Assembly: GCA_965222505.1 (NCBI GenBank)
Contig: OZ244956.1
Coordinates: forward strand, 1,116,001-1,180,000
DNA length: 64,000 bases
Reading direction: 5' to 3'
Source: G965222505 sp965222505
GTDB taxonomy: Bacteria > Bacteroidota > Rhodothermia > Rhodothermales > DATKEJ01
The stretch's first letter is position 1. The number at the start of each line of letters is the position of its first letter. Of this stretch, positions 35,662 through 44,746 are shown in pieces. A program made the position numbers and the translations under genes. The notes under the pieces are model-generated. The model worked only from the letters and a program-made list of their open reading frames with translations, did no database searches and was not told the DNA's origin.

Positions 35662-36897
35662 TTAGTTTAAGCAGCCCAAGAGAATATCTTTTTCCGAGCT
35701 AGTAAGCCAGAGCCTACCTTCGTCCTCAAGTTTTAGAACCCAATCAACATAGCTATTACGAATTTCATCTGGTAGCTCGTTGGCTGATCTAAAGTACCCA
35801 TCTTGGCCAACGTCAACATCTGCACCCATCGGCGACCCCGGATAAGGTGTAAACACCGATATTCTTATATCATCTACTTGTGCTAAGTCGTTTAATATTT
35901 TTGTACGCTCGAAATCTTCAAGGGATTCTCCAGGTAAACCTACCATATTAAATGACCAAGTCTGCAAACCGGCGTTGTGGGCAATCCGAAATGCAGAGAT
36001 TATTTTCTCATCTGACATCGGTCTCCCTAAGGACTTTCTTATCTTTTCGCTCCCACTCTCAATCCCAATGCCTATTGCAGAACATCCAGCCTCTTTCAGA
36101 TACTTGACTAACTTGGGTTTAACCGTTTCTGGTCTGGCATTACAAAAGAATGGAAGTGAGACCTGCTCTTTGTATTCATGACAAAATTCCATTATCCACT
36201 TTGGGTTCTTCAGGATTGTATCGTCATCAAAGTACAATTCCTTTGCACTAGACACCTCAATAAATTTTAAGATTTCTCGGATAGCTTGATCAACACTTTT
36301 CCATCTTATTGTTCCACTAACTCCCCCAAGTCTACTCATACAGTAATTACATTTGTAGGGACACCCTCTAGAAAATATGAGGCTGGGGTATGAGACAAGT
36401 ATTTCTTTCGGAAACAGTTCAAAGACAGGGATTGGTAGCTGTGAGAGATCTTTAACAGGAGACCCAGTGATTCTACTAACAGACTTCGAACTGCTGTTGC
36501 TATCAAGCATTTTCTTAGCTTCCCGAAGAATTTCGTCAATAGCATTTTCTCCTTCCCCAATCACTACAATATCAAAAGAGTTTTGAAGGTTAGAATCAGG
36601 TCTAGCCGTAATATGTATTCCTCCACATACAAAAATTGAGGAATTACATACGTATCTTAGTTCCTTCGCAAGAGATAATTGATAGTGCCATTGGCTAGAC
36701 ATTGATGAGAACAACAAAATATCTGGTTTCGTACCGACTATTTCTTCAATGGAATTCTGAAACTCTCTTTGAGTAAGAGTCACCACACATAGTTCTATTT
36801 CGGGATAAGACTTTAAAATAACTCCAGCTAGGGAAGCTATAGCATGAGAGTATGACACCGTAGTGTTTATACAAGAATGTATAAAAGTTATTCTCAT
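35662..36897 (-). CDS. B12-binding-domain radical SAM enzyme
   Basis: A 411-residue radical SAM protein. The first 140 or so residues resemble a B12-binding Rossmann domain (I-L-L-F-S-S-M-S-S-Q-W, then F-V-C-G-G-I-H). A CxxxCxxC cluster motif (RGCPYKCNYCMSR) follows at about 178, with later SAM-binding segments (YFDDDTI, GIGIESGS, GLPGE). Relatives methylate or rearrange unreactive carbons in lipid, antibiotic or peptide synthesis. It overlaps the glycosyltransferase gene by four bases and precedes the acyltransferase by seven. The substrate is unknown. Confidence 0.85.
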   Translation of the reverse strand: MRITFIHSCINTTVSYSHAIASLAGVILKSYPEIELCVVTLTQREFQNSIEEIVGTKPDILLFSSMSSQWHYQLSLAKELRYVCNSSIFVCGGIHITARPDSNLQNSFDIVVIGEGENAIDEILREAKKMLDSNSSSKSVSRITGSPVKDLSQLPIPVFELFPKEILVSYPSLIFSRGCPYKCNYCMSRLGGVSGTIRWKSVDQAIREILKFIEVSSAKELYFDDDTILKNPKWIMEFCHEYKEQVSLPFFCNARPETVKPKLVKYLKEAGCSAIGIGIESGSEKIRKSLGRPMSDEKIISAFRIAHNAGLQTWSFNMVGLPGESLEDFERTKILNDLAQVDDIRISVFTPYPGSPMGADVDVGQDGYFRSANELPDEIRNSYVDWVLKLEDEGRLWLTSSEKDILLGCLN

Positions 36898-38108
36898 AGT
36901 TTTGTTGTTGGAGTTGTCTTTAACAAGTTGGGATATTCAAAAGTACTACGGATGGTGTGGTTCAATATACATTCAAATGCACTCTGTGAATCATTTACCT
37001 TATAATAAACCGGCGTTGGAATCAGGTCAGAAAAGCCATCTTGCAAGTTCTGAAGATCAGGAATGATAGCTGTCTTGCCCCAAATAGCCGCTTCTAAAAC
37101 TGTAAAAGGCAGCACTTCAGTCCAGGACGGTAAAAAAAACACACTACACCACCTATAAATGGAATCAACATCGTCTACATATCCTAGAATCCGAATTTTT
37201 CCTTGTTTAATAAACGTGATCAAATCCTCAATCATCGAATCAAACTTCTCTCCAGTACCGGCAATTACAACTCGAAATTCTGGATCTGCGATCAATACTT
37301 TAGTCAAGGTCTGAATTAGTACGTGGGAAGATGTTTTATCCTCATCCAATCGGGTAACAATAGCCAGTCTCTTTGGCATAACCCCAAAATCATTGAGCGA
37401 ATGTGGATCACCCAAATCTAGATTCACAGTCTTAACAATGTTATTGGGTGATATATTTGCTTTTTGATCAAATTCAGGAAGATTAGAGGTGTCGACTAAT
37501 TGCCGATAACTTTGAAGCAATGTCTCCGTAGGAAAATAGATTTTCTTCGAGCTTATACAACATCTATTAATAATTTCTCCATCTTCGAAAAGTCCGATTA
37601 TTTCAGTATGGAAATATATGTTCAGTTTATTCTCAACACAGTTTTTCTCTAAAATCCAACAGATTGATGGTTGATAGTGCACTTCAACATATACAGACCG
37701 TTGAAAAAGTGATTCTAAGTTTTTGGGCATTATTTCTTTTTCAGATCGTAGGAAAAAGATCAAGTCACTGTCTGCCATAAAACGGTCAGTCCAGATACCT
37801 CCACCTCTTGTTGCAACTACCACTACAAAATGACCGGAATCGGTCAAGATTCTACAATTCTGTAAACAACGGCGAGCAACCCCACAAGCATGAAGTCCAT
37901 GGAGAACAATAATTGCTATTGGTTTCTTTAAATGTTTCGATGGAAAATGACCAGAAAAGAACGGTTCAAAATATATATCACTCTCAAATGCACGTAAACA
38001 CCTGGGGCACTTAGTTACCATGTCCTCACCGATATGCACGTATTCTTTTGTAAAAAATTCGTTGCAGTATCTACAATATGTCCTAGCTAAATCGGAGATG
38101 TTATTCAA
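36894..38108 (-). CDS. GT4-like glycosyltransferase with an N-terminal zinc-ribbon
   Basis: A 404-residue protein. A treble-clef-like zinc ribbon (C-R-Y-C ... C-P-R-C, about 12-38) precedes two Rossmann domains. The second has a GT4 pattern: R-L-A-I-V-T-R-L-D-E-D-K, V-V-I-A-G-T-G-E, I-R-I-L-G-Y-V-D-D, and F-F-L-P-S-W-T-E-V-L-P-F-T-V-L-E-A. An added zinc ribbon is unusual for this family and may recruit a partner. It lies in the middle of the five-gene cluster with overlaps on both sides (8 and 4 bases). Confidence 0.75.
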   Translation of the reverse strand: MNNISDLARTYCRYCNEFFTKEYVHIGEDMVTKCPRCLRAFESDIYFEPFFSGHFPSKHLKKPIAIIVLHGLHACGVARRCLQNCRILTDSGHFVVVVATRGGGIWTDRFMADSDLIFFLRSEKEIMPKNLESLFQRSVYVEVHYQPSICWILEKNCVENKLNIYFHTEIIGLFEDGEIINRCCISSKKIYFPTETLLQSYRQLVDTSNLPEFDQKANISPNNIVKTVNLDLGDPHSLNDFGVMPKRLAIVTRLDEDKTSSHVLIQTLTKVLIADPEFRVVIAGTGEKFDSMIEDLITFIKQGKIRILGYVDDVDSIYRWCSVFFLPSWTEVLPFTVLEAAIWGKTAIIPDLQNLQDGFSDLIPTPVYYKVNDSQSAFECILNHTIRSTFEYPNLLKTTPTTKL

Positions 38109-38949
38109 TTTTTTTCTTAGTCTTAGGATTATCTAATTTCCCGAACTCGACAAGTTGAGGTTCACCAGAGCTTGTTCCGATTGCTCTTGTCTTCACAACA
38201 AAGTATTTTGTTTCTTTCTTGGCTGAGGGAAATTGTTCGCTTTTGGAAAGTTGGTCGAAGATTGCTCGGTGGAGCGGCCCTAATTCCAGACACCTGGCAG
38301 CAGCTAACACCCCTGTGGTATCGCACCCTGCGATAATTATGGCCTGATTTACATAATTGAATGGGTTCGGGCCTATTATTACCAGTCCGTAATCGGTTAA
38401 TATAGAAGAATTTGAACTATCTGTTTCCAAGGAAAAGCGATTCATAGGAGTAACAATATCCAATCCATCAAACGATATTTTTCCTTTGGTAAGTTCAGCC
38501 AAAAGGGTTTGAGTTACCTTATTGTTCTTAGGGCCTCCAACAGACAATAAAGTATCCGGGTAGAACTCTGGAGAGAAAGCAGAGGAAAACGTATGTATTA
38601 CATCTGATTTTGGATAAATCCACTCAAGAACGGTTTTTATTTTCGCCGCTCCTTCTGCATCAGGAGCGGCCAGAATCACCATGTTTTTATATTCACGAGT
38701 TCTGATATTTTCTATATTTCCGGAAACAACATAAATTCTCTTCCCATTTTCAAACCGGAGATACTTCTTGAGTTTATGGCGCTTGGACAATCTGTCATAG
38801 ATGTACTGTATAGACACCATTACAAAAACCTGCATTAGTAAAACAATCGTTGAACTAATAATCCCTGCAATGATCGCAGCTTGGTTTTCAATCAGCCAAC
38901 TCAAGATGGTTTGCAGAAATGACTCACTAAGCATTTGAATTACAGACAC
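38101..38949 (-). CDS. Single-pass membrane protein with a Rossmann/SLOG-like domain
   Basis: A 282-residue protein with one N-terminal membrane helix (about 22-46). The soluble part has nucleotide-binding-like features: I-Y-V-V-S-G, L-L-S-V-G-G-P-K-N-N, T-D-Y-G-L-V-I-I-G-P-N-P-F, and I-I-I-A-G-C-D-T-T-G-V-L-A-A. It reminds me of SLOG-type or S-layer-associated nucleotide/sugar sensor domains, but I cannot assign it. It overlaps the hydrolase gene by 10 bases and the glycosyltransferase by 8. Confidence 0.55.
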   Translation of the reverse strand: MSVIQMLSESFLQTILSWLIENQAAIIAGIISSTIVLLMQVFVMVSIQYIYDRLSKRHKLKKYLRFENGKRIYVVSGNIENIRTREYKNMVILAAPDAEGAAKIKTVLEWIYPKSDVIHTFSSAFSPEFYPDTLLSVGGPKNNKVTQTLLAELTKGKISFDGLDIVTPMNRFSLETDSSNSSILTDYGLVIIGPNPFNYVNQAIIIAGCDTTGVLAAARCLELGPLHRAIFDQLSKSEQFPSAKKETKYFVVKTRAIGTSSGEPQLVEFGKLDNPKTKKKIE

Positions 38950-39728
38950 TTGCTAATCCATTTAACTGATTCCGCGATGAGTCGATCGTGTACTCCCCCC
39001 ATTCCATGTCCTTCTCCCTCATATGAAATCAAAGTTGCGTTATTGTTGTTGCCTAACAAGCTCGCCGAAATAGAATGATGTACAATTTGATCTTCAATGC
39101 CATGAAAAATGATGGTAGGAATTGACGATGTCTTTGCAGTGGACCAAGTTTCTCGGGAAAGGTTTTTATTTGAAATATCTTGCCAGAATTCCATGCCGAC
39201 TTCAAAACCCCCGAGCATTACTGTATCCTGGAAGGGCGGTTTTAAAAAACCCGAAAATGCAGTCTCACTCCAATTAGTTCCAGGTGACACGAATGTGCGA
39301 AAAGGATCTAAAACAGGGTTCCAAAGTACGGCGGTCGCCACCTTATAGTGTTTTAATCTTGATAGACATAAGAGGGTTGAAACTGCCCCTAGACTTGAAC
39401 TCACAAAAACAATAGGTAAGGAAGCTAAATGATTTACGGTTTGTAATACGGCTGAAAGGTCTAGAAATTCTCCCTTGATGTCCATTTTCCGTGATGGTAC
39501 GTTGCTCTCTCCGTGGCCTCGAAAATCAAAACGAATGGTATTCACATTTAACTTTGAGATCTCTTTCGCTGCTTTGAAATGCAAGTCATAAGCTTCATCT
39601 TTATCACCAGCTAGACCATGAACAAAAACCGTATTAGCGACTGGTGCAATCCCAGGTTTTAAAAAAGCAGGGACCCCAACACCATCTGTAGTGGTGACGT
39701 TTATTCGTTTTTCATTGTTTAATAACAT
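38940..39728 (-). CDS. Alpha/beta-hydrolase, first gene of the five-gene cluster
   Basis: A 262-residue alpha/beta hydrolase. The oxyanion region is VHGLAGDKDEAY. The nucleophile elbow is V-S-S-S-L-G, with serine in place of the usual first glycine of GxSxG. The acid is in H-G-I-E-D-Q and the histidine in G-E-G-H-G-M. It is likely an esterase or thioesterase. It is the first gene of the overlapping cluster, so its promoter should lie in the 166-bp gap to its right. Confidence 0.8.
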   Translation of the reverse strand: MLLNNEKRINVTTTDGVGVPAFLKPGIAPVANTVFVHGLAGDKDEAYDLHFKAAKEISKLNVNTIRFDFRGHGESNVPSRKMDIKGEFLDLSAVLQTVNHLASLPIVFVSSSLGAVSTLLCLSRLKHYKVATAVLWNPVLDPFRTFVSPGTNWSETAFSGFLKPPFQDTVMLGGFEVGMEFWQDISNKNLSRETWSTAKTSSIPTIIFHGIEDQIVHHSISASLLGNNNNATLISYEGEGHGMGGVHDRLIAESVKWISKCL

Positions 39729-40057
39729 TTAAATCCTCTGTAGGTTTATACGAGCGCTCATTTCATGTGTAGGTCTAATCAGCTAAGCACTAAAGCTTTA
39801 CCTATTATTCCATAAACTTAGCAAAAGTCAAGAAAATCATCTCAACTGCTGTAGCGAGTCTAGCCAACTGCCTATTCAGGTGGAAAGATCTAAACTAAAG
39901 GCAGCGATGTGCCCCTGTTAGATAGGAGCGAAGTTTCTCGTTATCAAAGAGATTGAGACCCATAGACAAGCCCTCTATTGAGCCAGTCAGTCTAGTTGCT
40001 AGAGCCTTCTTGAAAAAACTTGGCTCAGCAGTTAGATACCATGAAACCGAGCAGTCA

Positions 40058-41383
40058 GGTAGTGTTTCATAAAGTGTGTCAAAGGGATCCGGCTCATAGA
40101 TCCAGTCGGAGTCGGTCACCGAAGATAATTGATAGCTGCGACAAGGTCATATTCCAGTTGTGAATCGGTCGCTTCCACTTGGTCGTGACCTCCTCCTGAA
40201 CCAAGTACAGCAGCTTCATCAGGGCATCATCGGAACTGAAGGCCCCCTTTGTCTTCGTCACCTTTCTCAGTTGCCGGTGGAAGCCCTCAATAATATTAGT
40301 CGTGTAGATTACGCGACGGATCTCAGGTGCATAGGCAAAATAAACCGAGAGACGTGGCCAGTTTCTACGCCAAGAGTCGATGACGACCGGATACTTGCTA
40401 CCCCAACGGGCTTCGAGTTTATCTAGGTTGTGCTCGGCGGCCTCAAGGGTTCGAGCCTTGTAAATCTGTTTCAGATCCTGCATGAACGCCTTGACATCCT
40501 TCCAGGCGATGTACTTTCTGCTATTTCGGATCTGATGTACGATGCAGAGTTGTACTTGCGTCTGAGGGAAGATGCTTTCAATGGCATCGGCGAAACCTGA
40601 AAGGTTGTCGATGCAAGCAATGAAGATATCCTCGACGCCCCGATTCTTGAGATCGGTCAAGACCTGTAACCAAAACTTCGCGCCTTCATTCTCGCCGATG
40701 TAAAGGCCCAAGAGTTCCTTGTAGCCTTCCTGGTTTAGGCCAATAATACAGTAGATGGCCTTGGTCACTACCCGGCCCTCATGGCGGACTTTGTAGTGGA
40801 TAGCATCAAGCCAAACAAAGGGGTAAACCGACTCCAAGGGCCGGTCACGCCACTGCTGAAGCAAGGGCAGAATCTTATCGGTGACCCGGCTAATGGTCGC
40901 CGTCGAGACTTCTAGGTCATACATCTCAGCCAGGTAGTCCCGGATGTCGCCATAGCTGGATCCGCGAGCGTATAGGGCGATGATCTGTCGGTCGAGATCC
41001 GTTCCCAGTCGGCCTTGCCGTTTGGCAATGATCTGGGGATCGAAACTGGCATTACGATCTCTCGGAGTTTTGATCTCAACTTGGCCAAGAGCCGTCTTGA
41101 CGGTTTTCTTGCTTTTGCCATTACGGCGATTCTTCGGCCCCGGCTCATCGAGATGGACATCGAGTTCGGCCTCCAGGGTTTCTTCGAGGAATTCCTTGAT
41201 CAGGGGTGTCAGTACGCCATCTGAACCAAGCAATGTGCCGCCAGCTTGGAGCTTCTCTTTAGCCAGTTGCTTAAATTGATCGAAATCGAAGGTGTTGTTT
41301 TGGGGTTTTCTTCTTGGGCTCATGGTGTGTTAGGGTTGGGTTGTTAAGAATAAACCCTTTGACACACTTTATGAAACACCCTC
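40058..41383 (-). mobile_element. IS256-family insertion sequence, copy 2
   Basis: About 1326 bp. The ends share GTGTTTCATAAAGTGTGTC and AAAGGG as inverted repeats. They differ clearly from copy 1, although the transposases are nearly the same. It interrupts a small gene of unknown function. The transposase gene inside is intact. Confidence 0.85.
40094..41323 (-). CDS. IS256-family transposase, copy 2
   Basis: A 409-residue DDE transposase with the same catalytic segments as copy 1 (V-W-L-D-A-I, I-A-C-I-D-N, E-A-R-W-G). Compared with copy 1 it differs at scattered positions, mostly in the N-terminal 80 residues (for example M-S-P-R-R-K-P-Q-N-N start, H-L-D-E-P). It is intact and probably active. 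Confidence 0.95.
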   Translation of the reverse strand: MSPRRKPQNNTFDFDQFKQLAKEKLQAGGTLLGSDGVLTPLIKEFLEETLEAELDVHLDEPGPKNRRNGKSKKTVKTALGQVEIKTPRDRNASFDPQIIAKRQGRLGTDLDRQIIALYARGSSYGDIRDYLAEMYDLEVSTATISRVTDKILPLLQQWRDRPLESVYPFVWLDAIHYKVRHEGRVVTKAIYCIIGLNQEGYKELLGLYIGENEGAKFWLQVLTDLKNRGVEDIFIACIDNLSGFADAIESIFPQTQVQLCIVHQIRNSRKYIAWKDVKAFMQDLKQIYKARTLEAAEHNLDKLEARWGSKYPVVIDSWRRNWPRLSVYFAYAPEIRRVIYTTNIIEGFHRQLRKVTKTKGAFSSDDALMKLLYLVQEEVTTKWKRPIHNWNMTLSQLSIIFGDRLRLDL

Positions 41384-41767
41384 CGCCGTCAGAACCATAG
41401 TCCCTCGCCCCGATATACATCACGTAGTCCTTCATCGAGGCGTTTCTTACCAGAAGCAAGACACGTTTCTTGCCTCCGATCCAACCTTCAGACTTAACTA
41501 CTTCCTCGTCCCAGGAAACACCTGGGTAGTTGCGCTCTTTTAGTAGTTCCTTGGTTCGACTAAGGACTTCATCACCTCGACCAGCAGCGCCGTCGAGGAG
41601 CGCGAACCATTGATCTAGGATTTGAAGGTCGGGAGTTTTGGTGGCCACGGTAGTCTCTTGGGTGGGGTGCGTGGTTGTATTGGGGATAATATATATAAGG
41701 TGTGGGGAAAAGGCATAACAGGTTAGGTGATTTTTTCTAACTGATGCCATAGAAGCGGTCGCTGCTG

Positions 41768-42606
41768 GCAGTAGTGTAGCGAATTGTGTGGGGTTTTCTT
41801 ACCCTACACAATCATGAGCAACAAACGATTCAAAAAAATCACCCAGGAGCACATCGACGAGCGTGTTCGCGAGGGCCTAAAGGCTATCTTCGAGGAACTG
41901 CTCGAAGAAGAACTCAGCGAACACCTGCAAGCGGAACGCTATGAGCGCACCGACGGCAGGCGTGGCGAGCGCAACGGATCTTACAGCCGGGACCTGATCA
42001 CGCCCGTCGGTAAGATCGAACAACTTCGCGTTCCTCGTAGCCGAGAAGGGGGGTTTCTGACGGAGGTTTTCGAACGCTATCGCCGGATGACCGGCTCCTT
42101 AGAGGAGGCCGTCTTGGAGATGTATCTGCAGGGCATCTCAACACGCAAGATTGCTCAGGTCACCGGCCAGCTCTCGGGAATCAAAATTTCCAAAGATGCC
42201 ACCAGTCGGATTGCCCAGCGGCTTGAGGATGAACTCACGACCTGGCGCAGCCGCCGTTTTGAGCACAGCTATGCTTACCTCTACCTCGACGCCACTTACC
42301 TAAAGGTCAACTGGGCCGGGGCCGTGCGGGACTTAGCGCTGCTGGTGGCCATCGGCGTCAGCGAAACGGGCTATCGTGAAGTCTTGGCTGTCGAGAGCGC
42401 CGGGGGTGAGAAGACAGCGGCCTACCGCAACCTGATTAAAGGGCTGTTAGAGAACGGCTTGCGCGGTGTAAGACTCGTCATCTCTGACGATCACGAGTCC
42501 ATCAAGCAGGCCGTTCAGGTCGAACTTCCCGGCGCCCAATGGCAACGCTGTGTGGTGCATTTTGAACGCAATATCCTGGCTCATATACCGAAGGCTGAGG
42601 TAGCGA
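41768..42606 (+). mobile_element. Left part of a third IS256-family element, cut by an IS21
   Basis: The left end (around GTAGTGTAGCGAATTGTGTG at 41771) resembles the terminal pattern of the other IS256 ends. The element runs rightward and is cut at 42606 by the IS21-family element; the right end was not found on the far side. Confidence 0.6.
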
Positions 42607-42623
42607 TGTCAAGTGACACCTAG
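41814..42623 (+). pseudogene. Truncated IS256-family transposase (third type)
   Basis: It starts at MSNKRFKKITQEH (41814) and shows the IS256 N-terminus and first catalytic acids (Y-L-D-A-T-Y-L-K-V-N-W, V-I-S-D-D-H-E). It breaks after I-P-K-A-E-V-A at about residue 264, where a family member of about 400 residues should continue. The last residues M-S-S-D-T are encoded by the IS21 end. It is clearly different from the other two IS256 copies, which it does not resemble in detail. Confidence 0.85.
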
Positions 42624-42701
42624 TTTTACGCACTAAGGCGACACCCAGTTTTACGCACTCTCATCGCATTTCATGGCCGGTGAATGATTCAGTGATGGAG
42701 G

Positions 42702-43478
42702 TTAAGCTTTCAATCCCAGGGTCTCTTCCAGTTCTCGAAGCCGGTAACTCCGGCCCTTGATGTTGATCACATGCGCATGGTGAAGCAGCCGGTCCAGAAT
42801 GGCTGTTGCCAACACCTCGTCCCCTGCCAAGAGTTCCGTCCACTCTCGGACCGATTTGTTGGTCGTAATCATCACCGCCCCACGACCATAACGATAACTG
42901 ACCAACCGGAAGAACAAGCTTGCTTCCTGCCGGTCCATCGGCTCAAAACCGAGTTCGTCGATGATCAAGAGCATCGTCGAGAGATACTTCTTACGTCGTA
43001 GTTTTGAGGGGGGGAGGTGCGCATCTCGCCGGAGTTGCATCAACAACTCATCGAAGCGATAAAACTGCACCGAGAACCCCTGCTCAATCGCTTTGATGCC
43101 TAGGCCGATGGCCAAGTGGGTCTTGCCCACACCAGGAGGCCCTTGCAGCAGCACCGTCTCGGTACCACGGACCCAGGCACCGGTGGCCAAGGTCTCAATC
43201 CGACTGCGTTCAACAGCGGGTTGGAAGGCAAAGTCAAAATTGGCAATCGTCTGCCCCGTCGGCAGATTCGACAAACGGAGCGAGCGTTCAATGCGCCGTT
43301 CTTCACGTCCGGCGACCTCGTGGCGAAGCAGTTGATCGAGGAAGGCATGTGGAGCCGTCTCCTGTTTGACAGCAGCCGACATCATGGGTTCGAGTTGTTC
43401 AGCAGCATAGCTCAGTCCCAAGGCCAGCAGGCGGTCTCGGGTGTGGTCGACATCGAGTGTAGTTTTCTTCGTCTTCAT
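42702..43478 (-). CDS. istB: IS21 helper ATPase
   Basis: A 258-residue IstB-type AAA+ ATPase with Walker A GPPGVGKTHLA and Walker B LLIIDELGF. It helps the IstA transposase to select and bend target DNA. Its ATG at 43478 overlaps the istA stop by four bases. Confidence 0.95.
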   Translation of the reverse strand: MKTKKTTLDVDHTRDRLLALGLSYAAEQLEPMMSAAVKQETAPHAFLDQLLRHEVAGREERRIERSLRLSNLPTGQTIANFDFAFQPAVERSRIETLATGAWVRGTETVLLQGPPGVGKTHLAIGLGIKAIEQGFSVQFYRFDELLMQLRRDAHLPPSKLRRKKYLSTMLLIIDELGFEPMDRQEASLFFRLVSYRYGRGAVMITTNKSVREWTELLAGDEVLATAILDRLLHHAHVINIKGRSYRLRELEETLGLKA

Positions 43479-44746
43479 CGGGCCACCTCCGCTAGGGCTT
43501 GGTAATAGTCGATCGAACGGCGAGCCACAGGTTCACTGGCCAACTCCAGCATACGCCGACCCATCTTACCCAGCGGTGTCGGGGCCTGTACCCGTTCGGT
43601 CGAGGGGCCTTCATAGTAACGCGGATCAATCACCAACAGGGCCGCTGTGTGACGCGGATGAACAGCCAGAATCTGGCTCTGGTACAATACCTGCACCGTC
43701 TCGGCACAGCCACGCACCTCGACCTCCAGACCGGCGTAAGCGAAGGGTACATTGTATTGTCGGCCCTCGAAGGCAACCAAAGCATCGCGGGAGACGAAGC
43801 GCGTGGCGACTTTATCAAACGGCTCCCAGAGTGGGTCCGGTAGGGGCGTCAGCACGCACCGTTCAGCTTGCCAGGACTCAAAGACCGATGCCCCGGTGGC
43901 CGGGCAACGCCGCCGGTGGCTCTCGACCTCAAGACAGGCATCGCTGAAGGCTTGCAACTCATTGAGGTCCTGCCAAGGCTGCTGACGTGGATCGGCTGTG
44001 AAGCGCTGCGTTCGGATACTGCGTTCGACCTTGCCCTTGGCCTGGGGTTGGCGAGGAGCACAGGCATCTATGTGGAAACAGAGCATACGTGCGTACCGGC
44101 GATAGGCCGGATTAATCACACCCCAGGCTCCGGCTCCACGGATAACAGCTGTCTTCTCGTTGTCAACTCGCACGGTCGCTGGCACACCGCCGAGTCGTCG
44201 GAAGGCTTCGTTGTGGCAGCGATGCCAAGCCAGTTGATCCTTTGAACGAGACCAGACCACAGCCGAGTGACGACTGTGACTCAGTACCATGCGAAAAGCC
44301 AACAAGTCTTGCTGTTGCCCACCAAGAACAACCCTTGGAAAGTGTGCCCAATCGACTTGGCTCTGTGCACCAGGTGGGGTCTCAATACGCCGCCGGACCC
44401 GGATTCTCGGAGCCGGGTAGGTTTTTTTCCAGTAGCGCTGTATGGAACGCAAACTGCCAGCATAGTCGTGCTCACGAATCAACCACTGATGCAGCACAGC
44501 TAGATTAATACCGGCCTGGTTATGGTGGTCTCGCCAATATGCAATCGCCTCGGCATAGGCTACTGCTTGACTTGTTTGGCGGCTGCGGCCATCGATGGTA
44601 TGGTCCTGCATACGTTTGCGTTGGTAGCGTACCGCACCCTCGGTAACGCCGAGCAGACGTGCAATCTCGCGGTTAGAAACGCCCTTGCGGGTTAGGGTTT
44701 TTGTAGTGCGCCCCTAAATGTGAACCGGTATGTGCGCTAAGACCAA

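Larger units (their letters stand above)
39895..41648 (-). pseudogene. Small unknown gene split by the second IS256 copy
   Basis: The N-terminal part starts at a GTG on 41648 (V-A-T-K-T-P-D-L) and runs to R-D-Y-G-S-D at 41384. The C-terminal part (D-C-S-V-S-W-Y-L-T-A) continues beyond the IS from 40057 to 39895. Removing the IS and one target copy rejoins the frame as G-S-D-C-S-V-S-W-Y, a protein of about 140 residues. The 8-bp target copies (minus strand TGACGGCG and TGACTGCT) differ at two bases, so the insertion is old or the ends have mutated. I do not recognise the protein. Confidence 0.75.

Noticed and set aside
43441..43947. Plus-strand frames opposite istA
   Set aside because: Antisense shadows; istA has its HTH and DDE motifs on the minus strand.
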